Shown here in pieces: positions 53,558-64,000 of a DNA stretch of 64,000 nt. The DNA lies in NCBI GenBank assembly GCA_950295325.1, contig OX485805.1, positions 28,881,501-28,945,500 on the forward strand, given 5' to 3'. The DNA comes from Polytrichum commune. Its lineage: Eukaryota; Streptophyta; Polytrichopsida; Polytrichales; Polytrichaceae. Both the position numbers and the translations under genes were made by a program. The notes under the pieces were generated by a model, which searched no databases, was not told the origin of the DNA, and worked only from the letters and a program-made list of their open reading frames with translations. Position 1 is the stretch's first letter. Each line of letters starts with the position of its first letter.

Positions 53558-55107
53558 ATGTACAATTAGGTTGCCCTGCGCTGATTCATCGATATTCCAC
53601 ATGACTTTTAGTATTCAGTATCACGGTAACAAAATAACATGAATTGTGTATTTCACTGTGGTTGCTACATGGATGAATAAACAAAGTTATAAGTTTTTGT
53701 GATCTGATTTTGACCCAATGCATGCACTTCTGGGAGCTGTCTTGGGATTCATTAATTTACTCCTGGGTTGAATCTTGCCGGGCATGGTGGCACAGGGAAT
53801 CCTGGGCACTGGTCCTTCCCGGCCTCACCTTTCTCAAGGATTCCACCCGACTCAACTTTAACTTACATGCCGACAGAAGTGTCTGAGTGAGTGTCCCATG
53901 ACTTTCATAACACTTTCTGTTGCCCACACTTCACGCCACTGTTGCGTCACCACTCAAAAAAGACTATTACACCGTTTATGGTATTTAATGTCACGTACAC
54001 TATTTGCAGAGGTCTAAACTACATGCCTAGAGGTTGTCTAGAGGTCTCAACGCGTCATGCCCACTAAATGTCAATATTATTATATTCACCAAGCATGTAA
54101 TACCGAAACACTTTTACTCAAGCATGGAAGGAGGTCACCAAATAGGCTGGATGCTCGAGAAATGGAAGGTGATTGTGTTGGCGAAGTTCAGCGAGTACCA
54201 ATCGATGACACCAATTTGAACCCGCTGTCACATGGAAGTGTGCATTAATTTTTCAGACCATACATGTGCTTGATAAGTGCAGATCATGAAGATTGCAATT
54301 TTAAAATTGTGATGTTATACAAACATGACTAGGTTTTATTCCATTTCATTTGGCAGTCGCAAGTTATATGTCATGTTGATATTTAGAATAATGTAGATTG
54401 GCATTATTCTTAACTGGCAAATATTTATCTTAACCTAGGTACACGAACATGTGAATAAAACCAATAAAGTCTAGCCAAGGTAAGGTGTTATCCACTATTT
54501 TTTGTGCAATAACTCCAACACTCTTGTTTTTATAATCTCTTGCTCGCCTTACAATTCCATGGTGACATCACCTTGGATGTCTACTTTGGGATATGGTCGA
54601 CTCATTTGTACAAATCGAGAGTTTTGTTGATTTTGAAAGTACTTGGATATTGGGCATAACTTGGGTTTCCCCCTCTAAACATGTGGTTTCATCCATTTTT
54701 ACTCCACGAATAACTCTACTACATCGCAAACTTCTATGAGCCCCAATTAATGCGGTTTGAAAGCAACCCTTTAGTTGTTTTTTTCCTTAACTTTTGTGAT
54801 CAAATTTGGTTGTAGCGGGGTTTAAGAATTATTTTCTTTACTTGGACAGTCTTTGATCAGGCCACTAGAAGTATGGATACCACATGATCAAATCAAGAAA
54901 TGTCACAGTTAAAGATGTACCCACAAGGCCCTAACAATATCTTTGCAATCATGTAGGTATAATGCAATAAAAATCACCAAACATCTATTAAGTTACCGAT
55001 CCACCCGGGGGTGGATTCTTCATAGTACGTATGAAGTAACGTGAGTATAAGAAGATGTATATTTGAGGCATTAGTGTACATAGTATACATAAGGAAGACG
55101 TATTAAT
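53558..55107. other. Intergenic; diverged duplicate of 43200-43860, no gene
   Basis: 53740-53860 and 53965-54070 resemble 43215-43300 and 43760-43860 in the same order, each following a CTACACTAAATA MITE. So MITE and flank were duplicated together. No protein-coding frame is supported. Confidence 0.5.
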
Positions 55108-56127
55108 TCTAGTAGGACTACCAAACTTGATTTTCTAGGTGGTTAGGGGTTAATGGCACTCTCTTGTTATTGCCATATTAAATAAGGAAGAGGAATGTTG
55201 ATTTATTTAATTATTTATGTTTATTGACACATGAGGAGGGCGTGTGTTTTGATTTTTTAGGAATGCCAAACCATATTTTCTTTTGTGCTATTACACTCTC
55301 ACTAAAATCACATGAACCTACACGAATTAGTACAATTTTAACAATAAGACCGATAACAATTTCATGAGAAACTATAAGAGTTGTAGTTTTAATGCTCCTA
55401 AAAAAACACATGTGCCCATATAGAAGCATCTAGACATCCTTGATCATTGCAAATAAATTATGAAACAACAATCAACGTACCAACTTGAAGGAACAAGTCA
55501 TGTCAACAAGATTCATGTAGTAATGTGTATGTCAACATGAGACATCTCTACACATGATTGTTGACATGGCTTGTTCGCATGACATGTGATGATGCGTATG
55601 TGAACAAGTCATGTGTAAAGCTATGTGTCTTGAAGGAGATAAATCACATAAACAAGATTCATGATGTTATTTTGATATATTTGATAGGTTTGGTTTCATG
55701 ACACATAACAAGGGGACGATAGTACAAACATGTCCGCTATATTTTGGGAGAGAGGGATTTGTCACATACGAGAGTACCTCTCATCCGTCTAACATAAAAT
55801 TTGGACTTGTCCCCTATAGGTTTGTGGTTGTGTCATCTCAAATGGCTTGGACTAGACTAATTCAAAGTTTTAAAACTAATTCAAGTGTCAAATCACCTTA
55901 AAAAGATAACCTCCAAGCTTAATGTTGTTTTGTTGGATGAATTAGAGTTACACCCGTATGCAATAATTCCCTCCCCCCTATAGATTGGTTGATGATCCAT
56001 CCCAATTTAAGCTCATTAGATTAATTAAGGGTCTTTGACCTGGACTCAAGAATTCATTTGGCTAGAATTAACAATCGTTGGACTCCACAATAATAATCAA
56101 TGTTCCCCCTTCCCTATTGGAAGAGTG
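55108..56127. repeat. Direct duplication unit, copy 1 (with 60496-61497)
   Basis: From AGTAGGACTACCAAA to TTCCCCCTTCCCTAT, over 95 percent alike by eye to 60496-61497. Includes TTTCTTTTGTGCTATTACAC and CATGTCAACAAGATTCATG phrases. Small frames occur in both copies but none looks like a gene. This copy lacks the G-run MITE found at the left edge of the other. Confidence 0.85.
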
Positions 56128-56544
56128 TTATGACCATTCACCCAATATTTGACCAATGTGTCGCAATCCAACTGGAGATTTATCAGGTAACTATCCAGTC
56201 CTTGTAGTTGCATGCCATGTGTGGTTGGGCCCCAAATTCTTTATGCAAGTCCACCGAGAAAAGTACATCCACCCTAATACCCATTCATCTGCAATCTATC
56301 CGACAGTCATCCATCCATGCCCAAGTTTCTTCCACAAGTCCACCGTGAAAAATACATCCACCCTTATTGTGTGGAACCCATCCAACATTCATCAATCTAT
56401 GGCATCTGTACAGTCGACGATGGCGCATCACCGGCCCCAACACAAACAAACAAACAAACAAACAAGATTCCACACTTGCTGGAAGGATGAGAATCGATAG
56501 CTCCACTTCTAAAAAATTCAACAAGCATCTTAGTGAGCCTACCA
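56128..56544. other. Intergenic, no gene; (CAAA)n run
   Basis: Contains acaaacaaacaaacaaac near 56442. Nothing else recognised. Confidence 0.4.
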
Positions 56545-57493
56545 CAATATTACCTCTTCTTCAAAACCAGTGCTAACTTATGCATGAAGAGCTCGGGATA
56601 AGAAAATAGAAGGCCTCAAACAAACGAGAACGTCTGTAATTACCCGACAGAACCTCAGCTAGCCTGAACTTGCGACTTATTAGGAGGACAGTTTCTTTAC
56701 ACGATCCACGCATTAACATTACATGAAAAGCACAAACCGAGGAGCAGGAATCCGCAGCATGTGCCTTTGTTTACACCGATTTTTGGTGAAGAAGCAGCGA
56801 TCAAGCACCCAAATGACGAGATGTGCATCAAATTTGGATTGCCGTGGCTCAGGAGAACCTCTGGAGTGAGGGCATGCAGTGAGGAAGAGACTGCGAGTAA
56901 GAAGACCGAATACCCCCCCCCCCCCACGCCAATTGTTTTGCCTACTGAACATGGAGTGCTAACAAATTTTAAGCACGTAGTTCAATATGTTTTTAACAAG
57001 TGTCTTTTTGGTGTCTATTCCCAAATTGGCAATCAACCACTAATATACATGTGTTTTTATAAAGATAGGTAACCAAATTAGGCAACCAAATCAGGCCCGA
57101 CTTCTTTAAGGTATGTGCCATGTGGATTTTATGTGACAATTTAAGTGTTCAATTTACAATGTTTAGCTAAAACATTTAGCTAACTTAATAGGACCCCTAT
57201 ATTTGAGAAGTACTCAGCGAAGTTTGTAGCTAAGAATGGACAACCAAGAAACACTTGTGGTACAAACGAGAATGAATTATGTGCTCACAAAACAAACACC
57301 ATCCTAGGTTCAATAGCTAACAAAATTGGTAGGTCCTACATCCGGATTTAACCCTTAAACGTCCAAGAGGTCCCTACATGTCTTCAAGCATTTACTTACC
57401 CTCCAAGTACATTTTTTGAATCAATTGAATACCTCATATGTCATTAAAGTTTGTAGTTCAAATACATAATGTGGGTGCCCTTGAATTTGTTTT
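56545..57493. repeat. Dispersed repeat blocks A-B-C in contiguous form
   Basis: Corresponds to 38430-38770, 39288-39584 and 41203-41560 joined without the intervening segments. It serves as the empty-site reference for the solo LTR at 39585-41197. Confidence 0.8.
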
Positions 57494-59254
57494 TAATGAA
57501 TGGATTGATTTTAGACTTGAGAGGGCCTCTCGACGCTGAGGAGTTAAAGAGGCAATTTCTACATATTTGAAAAGAAACCCAACATTGTTAGAACCTAGAT
57601 AAACTTTATCATTTGTCTAGAAACTAGCTTACATAAGTTGACATATTTAAAATAAACATGAACCTAGATAAGCTAGATTCAAGATTTGTATGTTCTTGTA
57701 ATCGACCCATTAAATATTCTTGTTGCAATGGCTTCCATTCCTTGTCTAGGAATGCCCCCCATAAGGAGATATAGAATGTTATGGAGCTCAAATCACTATT
57801 TGACGCTTGTGCAACGGTACGTAGGATTTGTGAACCTTCGTGGGAATTTGGTCAATCACCTCTTGAGTTAAGAAAAGTACCACAATTATTTGTCATAGGT
57901 GAAAAACAACAAAGATGACGATGAGATTGAATGGAATCATCAACAATGTTCATGAGAGTCACAAAGTTATTCCTATATGTACCTTATGAAATTATTGTAG
58001 CACTTTCTAAGTTTGATGCATCATAAAATACCGTGTTTTGTGATCATCACATGGGGTTTAGAAAAATAGGCTTAAATTTCCATTTATAGCGATTTGTCTT
58101 GGATACCAACAGCGGATCACAAACACACAATAATAAGAGTGAATTGTTTGGATCTTGCCCAAGAAAAATCAAAAGAAAACATCATTTTGCTTCCGGCATG
58201 AATAGGGACAAAATAATTTGGATCTTGCTAGATTTTGCTACGTGAATAATTTTGATTCCACAAAGTCAAGTACATTTGGATTAATTCAAGTATGGGAGTG
58301 TGCTCTCAACCAGTTTACAATGGAACCGGTTCACGAACCAAATCTTGCATTTTTCTCCTCTGCATTTTAAGGCAACATATTTTAAACATGGATTTTAATT
58401 TTAATTTTTTTGATCCCTATGTGCAAATGATTCCCAATTGAATTGAAAATTTGCATGACACACAAACGCAACATATTTTAGACATCTACCGTTGGAATTC
58501 TTAGTTGGACATGTGTTGGTGGGTGTGGATTCATGTGGAAGGTGTGTAGTTGTGGCACCACTGCCTCAAATTGCAAAGCTTCCCAAAGTATCACAAAAAA
58601 TTGGTTTCAAGATTTGTGAGCCGATTTGAGTTGGTGTATTGCCCCTCTTTTGAATGAGGCTAACATTTTGGCATTTGGAGATGATTTGAGTGCAGGTTCG
58701 ATCACAAAACCAACCCTAATTTAATTTCTAAATTAATGCCCCTCCAGACCACTATTGCCATTCCTATTATAATCTCTTACATGACGGATCTTCAACAATT
58801 GAAATTTGAATTGTGAGTATTCACCTCTAAGCTAGAAGCATCTATACGGTTGCATTTGTCAACAACACTTTAGATCTCCAACTACAATCATTGAAATTGA
58901 GGTCACATTTTTTGGGCATAATTGAGGGAAATTGGGCGTGGGAAATAAGGGGTTAAAGGATCATGTAGACCTTCCCAATTTTGTCGACTCTTGACTCTAA
59001 AATGGTGATTCTTCCTAGCACAAAGTTCAACTTCATCATAAGATATGTCGTTTTAGTGTCACTAAAATGGTGATAACATTTTTGATATTTTTTTGTTCAT
59101 CCATTGTTAACTTCAAGCTTTGTCATATACCACTCAAATATAGAGGTCACATAACAAGGAGTGACCACAAAACGCTCGCATACCTTAAGTAGATTCAAAT
59201 TTGTCTCTATAGCTTTCAAATTTACCTACACAAAAGTTAGATAATGATCAACTT
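57494..59254. other. Intergenic, no gene recognised
   Basis: AT-rich, no long frame, no repeat termini identified. Confidence 0.4.
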
Positions 59255-60020
59255 GGTTTCAATGAGTGACACTTGCCATCACAAAACTTACCGTTACCAA
59301 ACTTATTCAATTTGAGTTGCGTAAGAATCAACAACGAATCCTCAAAGTTTGAACACATTGGATGACCCATTCATGTTACATAGGATTCCCAAAATGAGTT
59401 ACGCCCTGTAGGTAAACTACGCAACTCGTACCCCAAAGTGGATTCATGAACAAGAGATAAGACTTGCAAGTAGTACCTACCTACAAAAAAACTCATATAT
59501 TGATCACCTTGGTTTCAACGAGTGGCCTTGCCATCACAAAACCCACCGTCACCAAACTTAGTCAATTTGAGTGGCGTAAGAATCAACAATGAATCCTCAA
59601 AGTTTGAACACATTGGATGACCCATTCATGTTACATAGGATCCCCAAAAATGAGTTACGCCCTGTGGGTAAACTACGCAACTTGTACCCCAAAGTGGATT
59701 CATGAACAAGAGATAAGATTTACAAGTAATACCTACCTACAAAAAAACTCATATATTGATCACCTTGGTTTCAACGAGTGGCACTTGCCATCACAAAACC
59801 CACCGTCACCAAACTTAGTCAATTTGAGTGGTGTAAGAATCAACAACGAATCCGCAAAGTTTGAACACATTGGATGACCCATTCATGTTACATAGGATCC
59901 CCAAAATGAGTTACGCCCTACAGGTAAACTACGCAATTCATAGCCCAAAGTGGGTTCATGAATAAGAGAGAAGACTTACAAGTAGTATCTGTTAAGAAGA
60001 GAAATCTACACGGAAGTGAA
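59255..60020. repeat. 256-bp tandem repeat, three copies
   Basis: Units start at GGTTTCAA at 59255, 59511 and 59767, giving a period of 256 bp, and share TTGCCATCACAAAAC, GTTTGAACACATTGGATGAC and ATGAGTTACGCCCT. The third copy ends near 60000-60020. The short frame across unit 2 and 3 is not a gene. Confidence 0.85.
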
Positions 60021-60139
60021 AGTGGAGCCAAAAGATGGCTACCAAGACCCCAATCTTGATTTCTAACTTACCTTCACACAGACACACCCAAAAAAAGCAA
60101 TTGATTGGTGCCCCCGAGCCCCACTCCCCCTAGTAGGGC

Positions 60140-60495
60140 CTCGGGGGGGGGGGGGGGGGGGTAGTCATTGGTTGGAGTAGCAATATCCGTGCGAACAAAT
60201 GATAGGGTATTTTTAAAACATGAGGGCAAAAAATTATAAATGGACTTAAGAGTAATATAGGGTATCAAAAATGGCACTGGACATCTTTAAAGTACTATAG
60301 GGTAAAAAATAATAGGTAATTTGGAATTATAAGTAATGCAAGCCATTTTTCTATTAACCCAAAGTAGAAATTTACATAATGATAGCATGTGAAAAAAAAA
60401 AGAGAATTGGAAGTAATACCCCCCTATAAAATAGTGGTTGTTCGCACCTATATCCTTAACTTTTTAACACACTGGCCCCCCCCCCCCCCCCCGAG
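60140..60495. mobile_element. MITE with G-run termini (CTCGGGGG..CCCCCGAG) and 8-bp TSD
   Basis: 356 bp. CTC followed by 19 G at the left, 17 C followed by GAG at the right; further in, both arms carry GTGCGAACAA. The target duplication AGTAGGGC is perfect at 60132-60139 and 60496-60503. The paralogous locus at 55108 (AGTAGGACTACC) is an empty site. An 8-bp TSD suggests the hAT superfamily. Confidence 0.8.
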
Positions 60496-61497
60496 AGTAG
60501 GGCTACCAAATTTGATGTTTTTGGTGGTAAGGGGTAATGGGACTCTCCTATTATTTCCATCTAAAATAAGGAAGAGGAATGCTATTTTATTTATTTATGT
60601 CTATTGACACAAGAGGAGAGCATGTGTTTTGGATTTTTAGGAATGCCAAACCATATTTTCTTTTGTGCTATTACACTCTCACTAAAATCACATGAACCTA
60701 CACGAATTAGTACAATTTTAACAATAAGACCGATAACAATTTCATGAGAAACTATATGAGTTGTAGTTTTAATGCTCCTAAAAAAACACATGTGCCCATA
60801 GAAAGGCATCTAGACATCCTTGATCATTGCAAATAAATTATGAAACAACAATCAACGTACTAACTTGAAGGAACAAGTCATGTCAACAAGATTCATGTAG
60901 TAATGTGTATGTCAACATGAGACATCACTACACAAAATTGTTGACATGGCTTGTTTGCATGACATGTGATGATGTGTATGTGAACAAGTCATGTGTTAAG
61001 TTATGTGTCTTGGAGGAGATAAATCATATAAACAAGATTCATGATGTTATTTTGATATATTTGATAGGTTTGGTTTCATGACACATAACAAGGGGACGAT
61101 AGTACAAAAATGTCCCCTATATTTTGGGAGAGAGGGATTTGTCACATACGAAAGTACCTCTCATCCGTCTAACATAAAATTTGGACTTGTCCCCTATAGG
61201 TTTGTGGTTGTGTCATCTCAAATGGCTTGGACTAGACTACTTCAAAGTTTTTTAAACTAATTCCAGTGTCAAATCACCTTAAAAAGATAACCTCCAAGCT
61301 TAATGTTGTTTTGTTGGTTGAATTAGAGTTACACTCATGTGCAATAATTCCCTCTCTCCTATAGATTGGTTGATGATCCATCCCAATTTAAGCTCACTAG
61401 ATTAATTAAGGGTCTTTGACTAGGACTCAAGGATTGATTTGGCTAGAATTAACAATCGTTGGACTCTACTATAGTAAACAATGTTCCCCCTTCCCTA
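60496..61497. repeat. Direct duplication unit, copy 2
   Basis: Paralogue of 55108-56127. No gene supported. Confidence 0.85.
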
Positions 61498-62281
61498 TAA
61501 CCTTGTAATGGTGAAGACCCTTGACTCTCATCCAAAGGCCGTACCATGGGTGTTGGGAAATCCATTTTATGTAATCTTGGGCCCTCAAGCATAGTGTGAA
61601 GTGAGAATGAACCATGTTGCATGACTATTACACATTTTGTTGGCGGAAAAAGAGGGGAGGATTTGGTTCAATAGAATAGGTCTCAAATTTTATAAATTTG
61701 AGAAAATTACTTGGTGGTGTTTGTCTGTCCTGGAATATGTTCAGGAATCTGCCTTGCAGTCTGTCTTGAAATCTATCCTAGTGGAAAAAAAAATATTAAA
61801 AATGTCATGGTCTCCTAGAAAATTTGCGTCAAGCCCACCTCTTGGAGGTGGGTCTGACGAAAATTCCTATAGACCATGCATCCTTGTTCACAAGCTGCCA
61901 TGTAGGACTCCACGTAGACTTTTCATCCACAAACTTTCCTTTGGACATTTAGGCCTTCACCTCCTAGTGTGAAATGAGCTTGGACGGTCTCCGCCTCTAC
62001 GACCAATGAGAGCTCTTACATTGCCCGGTCAGGGGCCTTCAGCCTTGTGTGTGAAGTGGCCTGAAGATTGTCTTGGAGTGGCTTGATGCCGACTTGATCA
62101 GGAGCTGGTTGAAGTGATGGAAGTGAAACTAGCTGGAATATTTGATGCTCTGGAGTTCCCATAGCTCTGCGTTCCCAGATCGCCTTAGGTTACCTGGTTC
62201 TAATCAGCTGCAAGTTGTAAGCAGTGGTGCCCCTAATTAAGGGACTCTCATGCATGTCATTCCTTTCTGACTAATCCATAG
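61498..62281. other. Intergenic, no gene recognised
   Basis: A plus-strand frame at about 61637-61972 shows no domain and no splice context. Confidence 0.35.
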
Positions 62282-63056
62282 TCTAACCTTGATAATGTCA
62301 CCCTTGTTAATATAACACCTTGATATTGTCACCTAAAAGTTTGAAACCGATTTTCATAGTGTAAAACTCCCTCGTTATTATCCCTATCACCCTTGGTAAT
62401 GTCACTATTTTTTTCCAAAATCCGTAGTATAAATGTGATAATACCAAGTATGGAGTACATAAACATGGAAGGTGAAGATGATTTTGAGGTGGAATATTCT
62501 ACTGAGGAGCTTGTGCAATTAGTGCAAGATGGCGAACAGGTTCTTGATTCCATGGAAGTAGACCCATTGATTGTTGATAACAGTGATGATGAGTCTAAAG
62601 TAGTGAAGCTAAGCGATGCACAAAAATATGCTAAAGATGTTTTGAATTTTATGGCTAGCCAAGGTTCTCATATTTTCAACACTTTGGACTTGTTAGGAAT
62701 GGAAAAAATCCATGACAAACTCATTAGAATTGGTGTTGCACATTTAACATCAACAAAACAATGTGACATTAGAAGCTTCTTTGTCTCTAGTGAGAGGTAT
62801 TTACCTGATCTCAATGACACATTATGATGTGCTCTTGTTGTTATTCACAATTTTGAATTAGATTTTACATTAAAAAACATTGAAGTATTTGTTATTTTCT
62901 TTTTTACATTGTAATTTTCTTTTTATTTTCTACCTATTTTTTTGATAATATCACATTATGCACAAATCTTCAAAATGTGACATTATCAAATATGTCACAC
63001 CTTGTTTATATCACTCTTTTTGGTGAAACGGATGGTGTGACATTATCAAGGTTAGA
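62282..63056 (+). mobile_element. Pogo/Tigger-like non-autonomous DNA transposon
   Basis: 775 bp with perfect 20-bp terminal inverted repeats TCTAACCTTGATAATGTCAC (62282-62301 and, inverted, 63037-63056). Many subterminal variants of GATAATGTCAC/GTGACATTATC follow on both sides. It encloses one gene that matches the C-terminal end of pogo-type transposases. A TA target duplication directly at the ends is not visible. Confidence 0.75.
62450..62827 (+). CDS. C-terminal fragment of a pogo/Tigger-type transposase
   Basis: 125 codons from ATG 62450 (a second ATG at 62465). The region EELVQLVQDGEQVLDSMEV is acidic, followed by VDNSDDESK, then a helix KLSDAQKYAKDVLNFMASQG and the ending KQCDIRSFF, close to the (S/T)(I)xxFF tail and acidic D/E-rich region at the C-terminus of Tigger/pogo transposases. 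The helix-turn-helix, CENP-B DNA-binding part and DDE core are absent. The frame is intact, so it may be translated, or it may be a recent internal-deletion derivative. Confidence 0.5.
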   Translation: MEYINMEGEDDFEVEYSTEELVQLVQDGEQVLDSMEVDPLIVDNSDDESKVVKLSDAQKYAKDVLNFMASQGSHIFNTLDLLGMEKIHDKLIRIGVAHLTSTKQCDIRSFFVSSERYLPDLNDTL

Positions 63057-63244
63057 TTGTAATGCTCCTAGAAATTCTTCGCAGGCATGTACATCCTCTG
63101 ATGCTTAGGGGGTCGTATGCATGGGATTCAAAATTTTGCATAGATTCTTTGGACTTGCTTTTGGAATGGTGTCCTCGTTGCACTCTTGGCTGATAGTAAG
63201 TTAAGCCATGGTGTTGTCGAGAATCTTTGAGAGTGATCTTTACT

Positions 63245-63804
63245 CACGGGTAGGTCACTTAGTGCATTTTAAAAACGACGTGCGGCATAATATAGAGAGG
63301 ATTAAAATCATTTGAAATAAAAATTATAAAGGAATTCCAAATAATGAAGGGGCCATTAAATGTAGACAATCCCATTATAAGTAAGTTAGTGGACATAAAA
63401 TGTGGGCCATTATTTTTTTGTAAAATTAATATAGGGGCTGAAGATAAGGATCCTAGAAGGTATGTTTAGTATGTTTGCTATGGTCTCCTATGTGTTTTCT
63501 TCATAACTTTGTTTGCAATGATATTACTGTTTGCACCCTTCTTTGTTTCCATGGTTTCCCTTAACACTCGTCAATGCGTTAGGAAGTAGATTAGTTTTTA
63601 TGACTTAAAAGGAATATAGAGTACAAAAGATTGCAGTGACTTGGACAATATAAGTAATGGAAGGGTGCAAACAAATGGGCCATTTTTGAAATTTAAGTAA
63701 TTATAGGGAGGCTTTAATTTAGCCCTTGAAGGTAAATAGCCCCAAAACAAAAAACCCCCAACCGCACGTGGTGCACAAAAATGCCTTAGAGTGACCTACC
63801 CGTG
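63245..63804. mobile_element. hAT-like MITE, copy B (TIR CACGGGTAGGTCACT)
   Basis: 560 bp. CACGGGTAGGTCACTTAGTG at the left and, inverted, CACGGGTAGGTCACTCTAAG at the right; both arms go on to GCATTTT and ACGTGCGG. The target duplication TCTTTACT is perfect at 63237-63244 and 63805-63812. Same family as 19861-20270. No gene. Confidence 0.9.
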
Positions 63805-64000
63805 TCTTTACTTGACCAGTGTACTCTTGTCATCCAGTTATGCAACTTACATTAGGAAGAGAGTCACACAATGTGGAAGCCTCATTAAGGAGATTCTTTC
63901 TTGGGTTGCACATTTACGGAAAATTAGGTCACCAAGGGGGATCGCCAATAAAACTTTCGTTTGTAGAATGCTTGAATTCGGAATGTATTGCGCAATTGTC

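Overview
The window looks like nuclear DNA of a land plant, most likely a bryophyte and probably a moss. The main reason is an immune-receptor gene on the minus strand that joins a protein kinase, an NB-ARC switch and leucine-rich repeats (PK-NBS-LRR). That domain order is known from mosses. Spliceosomal introns with GT..AG ends and plant-type transposons agree with this. I see no rRNA, tRNA or CRISPR. Most of the window is nested mobile DNA, and a number of insertions can be dated relative to each other by their target-site duplications (TSDs).

Layout. 1-1943: 3' part of a CACTA transposon with a TNP2/DUF4216 transposase end. 2014-6680: a split, damaged gene for a DNA N6/N4-methyltransferase-like protein. 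8391-9237 and 17945-18698: exon-like pieces of an unidentified gene, separated by a LINE. 9251-17931: the LINE, flanked by a 13-bp TSD. It shows an AP-endonuclease, reverse transcriptase, a methyltransferase-like stretch, RNase H, and a zinc knuckle with a second, restriction-like endonuclease. Two solo LTRs of one family sit inside it. 19340-22722: a dead PIF/Harbinger transposon (ORF1 and transposase), itself hit by a hAT-like MITE. 24190-25936: a second, minus-strand CACTA-like fragment with a SET-like piece. 25911-34795: the PK-NBS-LRR gene, with about 70 LRRs in one 5.2-kb exon whose last codons lie in the end of that CACTA element.

37.5-44 kb: repeat-rich DNA with a MITE and a diverged solo LTR. 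44037-52931: a young Ty3/gypsy-type element. Its gag-protease-integrase frame is open over 1680 codons but lacks the RT/RNase H core. Its two 1436-bp LTRs are inverted relative to each other, yet the whole unit is flanked by a perfect 5-bp TSD. 53-64 kb: duplicated segments (55.1-56.1 and 60.5-61.5 kb; 38.4-41.6 and 56.5-57.5 kb), a 256-bp tandem repeat, a MITE whose termini are long G/C runs, a pogo/Tigger-like element keeping only a C-terminal transposase fragment, and another hAT-like MITE.

How the parts relate: the only plausibly selected host genes are the PK-NBS-LRR receptor, the methyltransferase-like gene and the LINE-interrupted gene. All three show at least one break or unresolved junction. 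The most unusual items are the inverted-LTR gypsy element without RT, the LINE with two endonuclease types plus a methyltransferase-like region, and the LRR gene ended by a transposon terminus.
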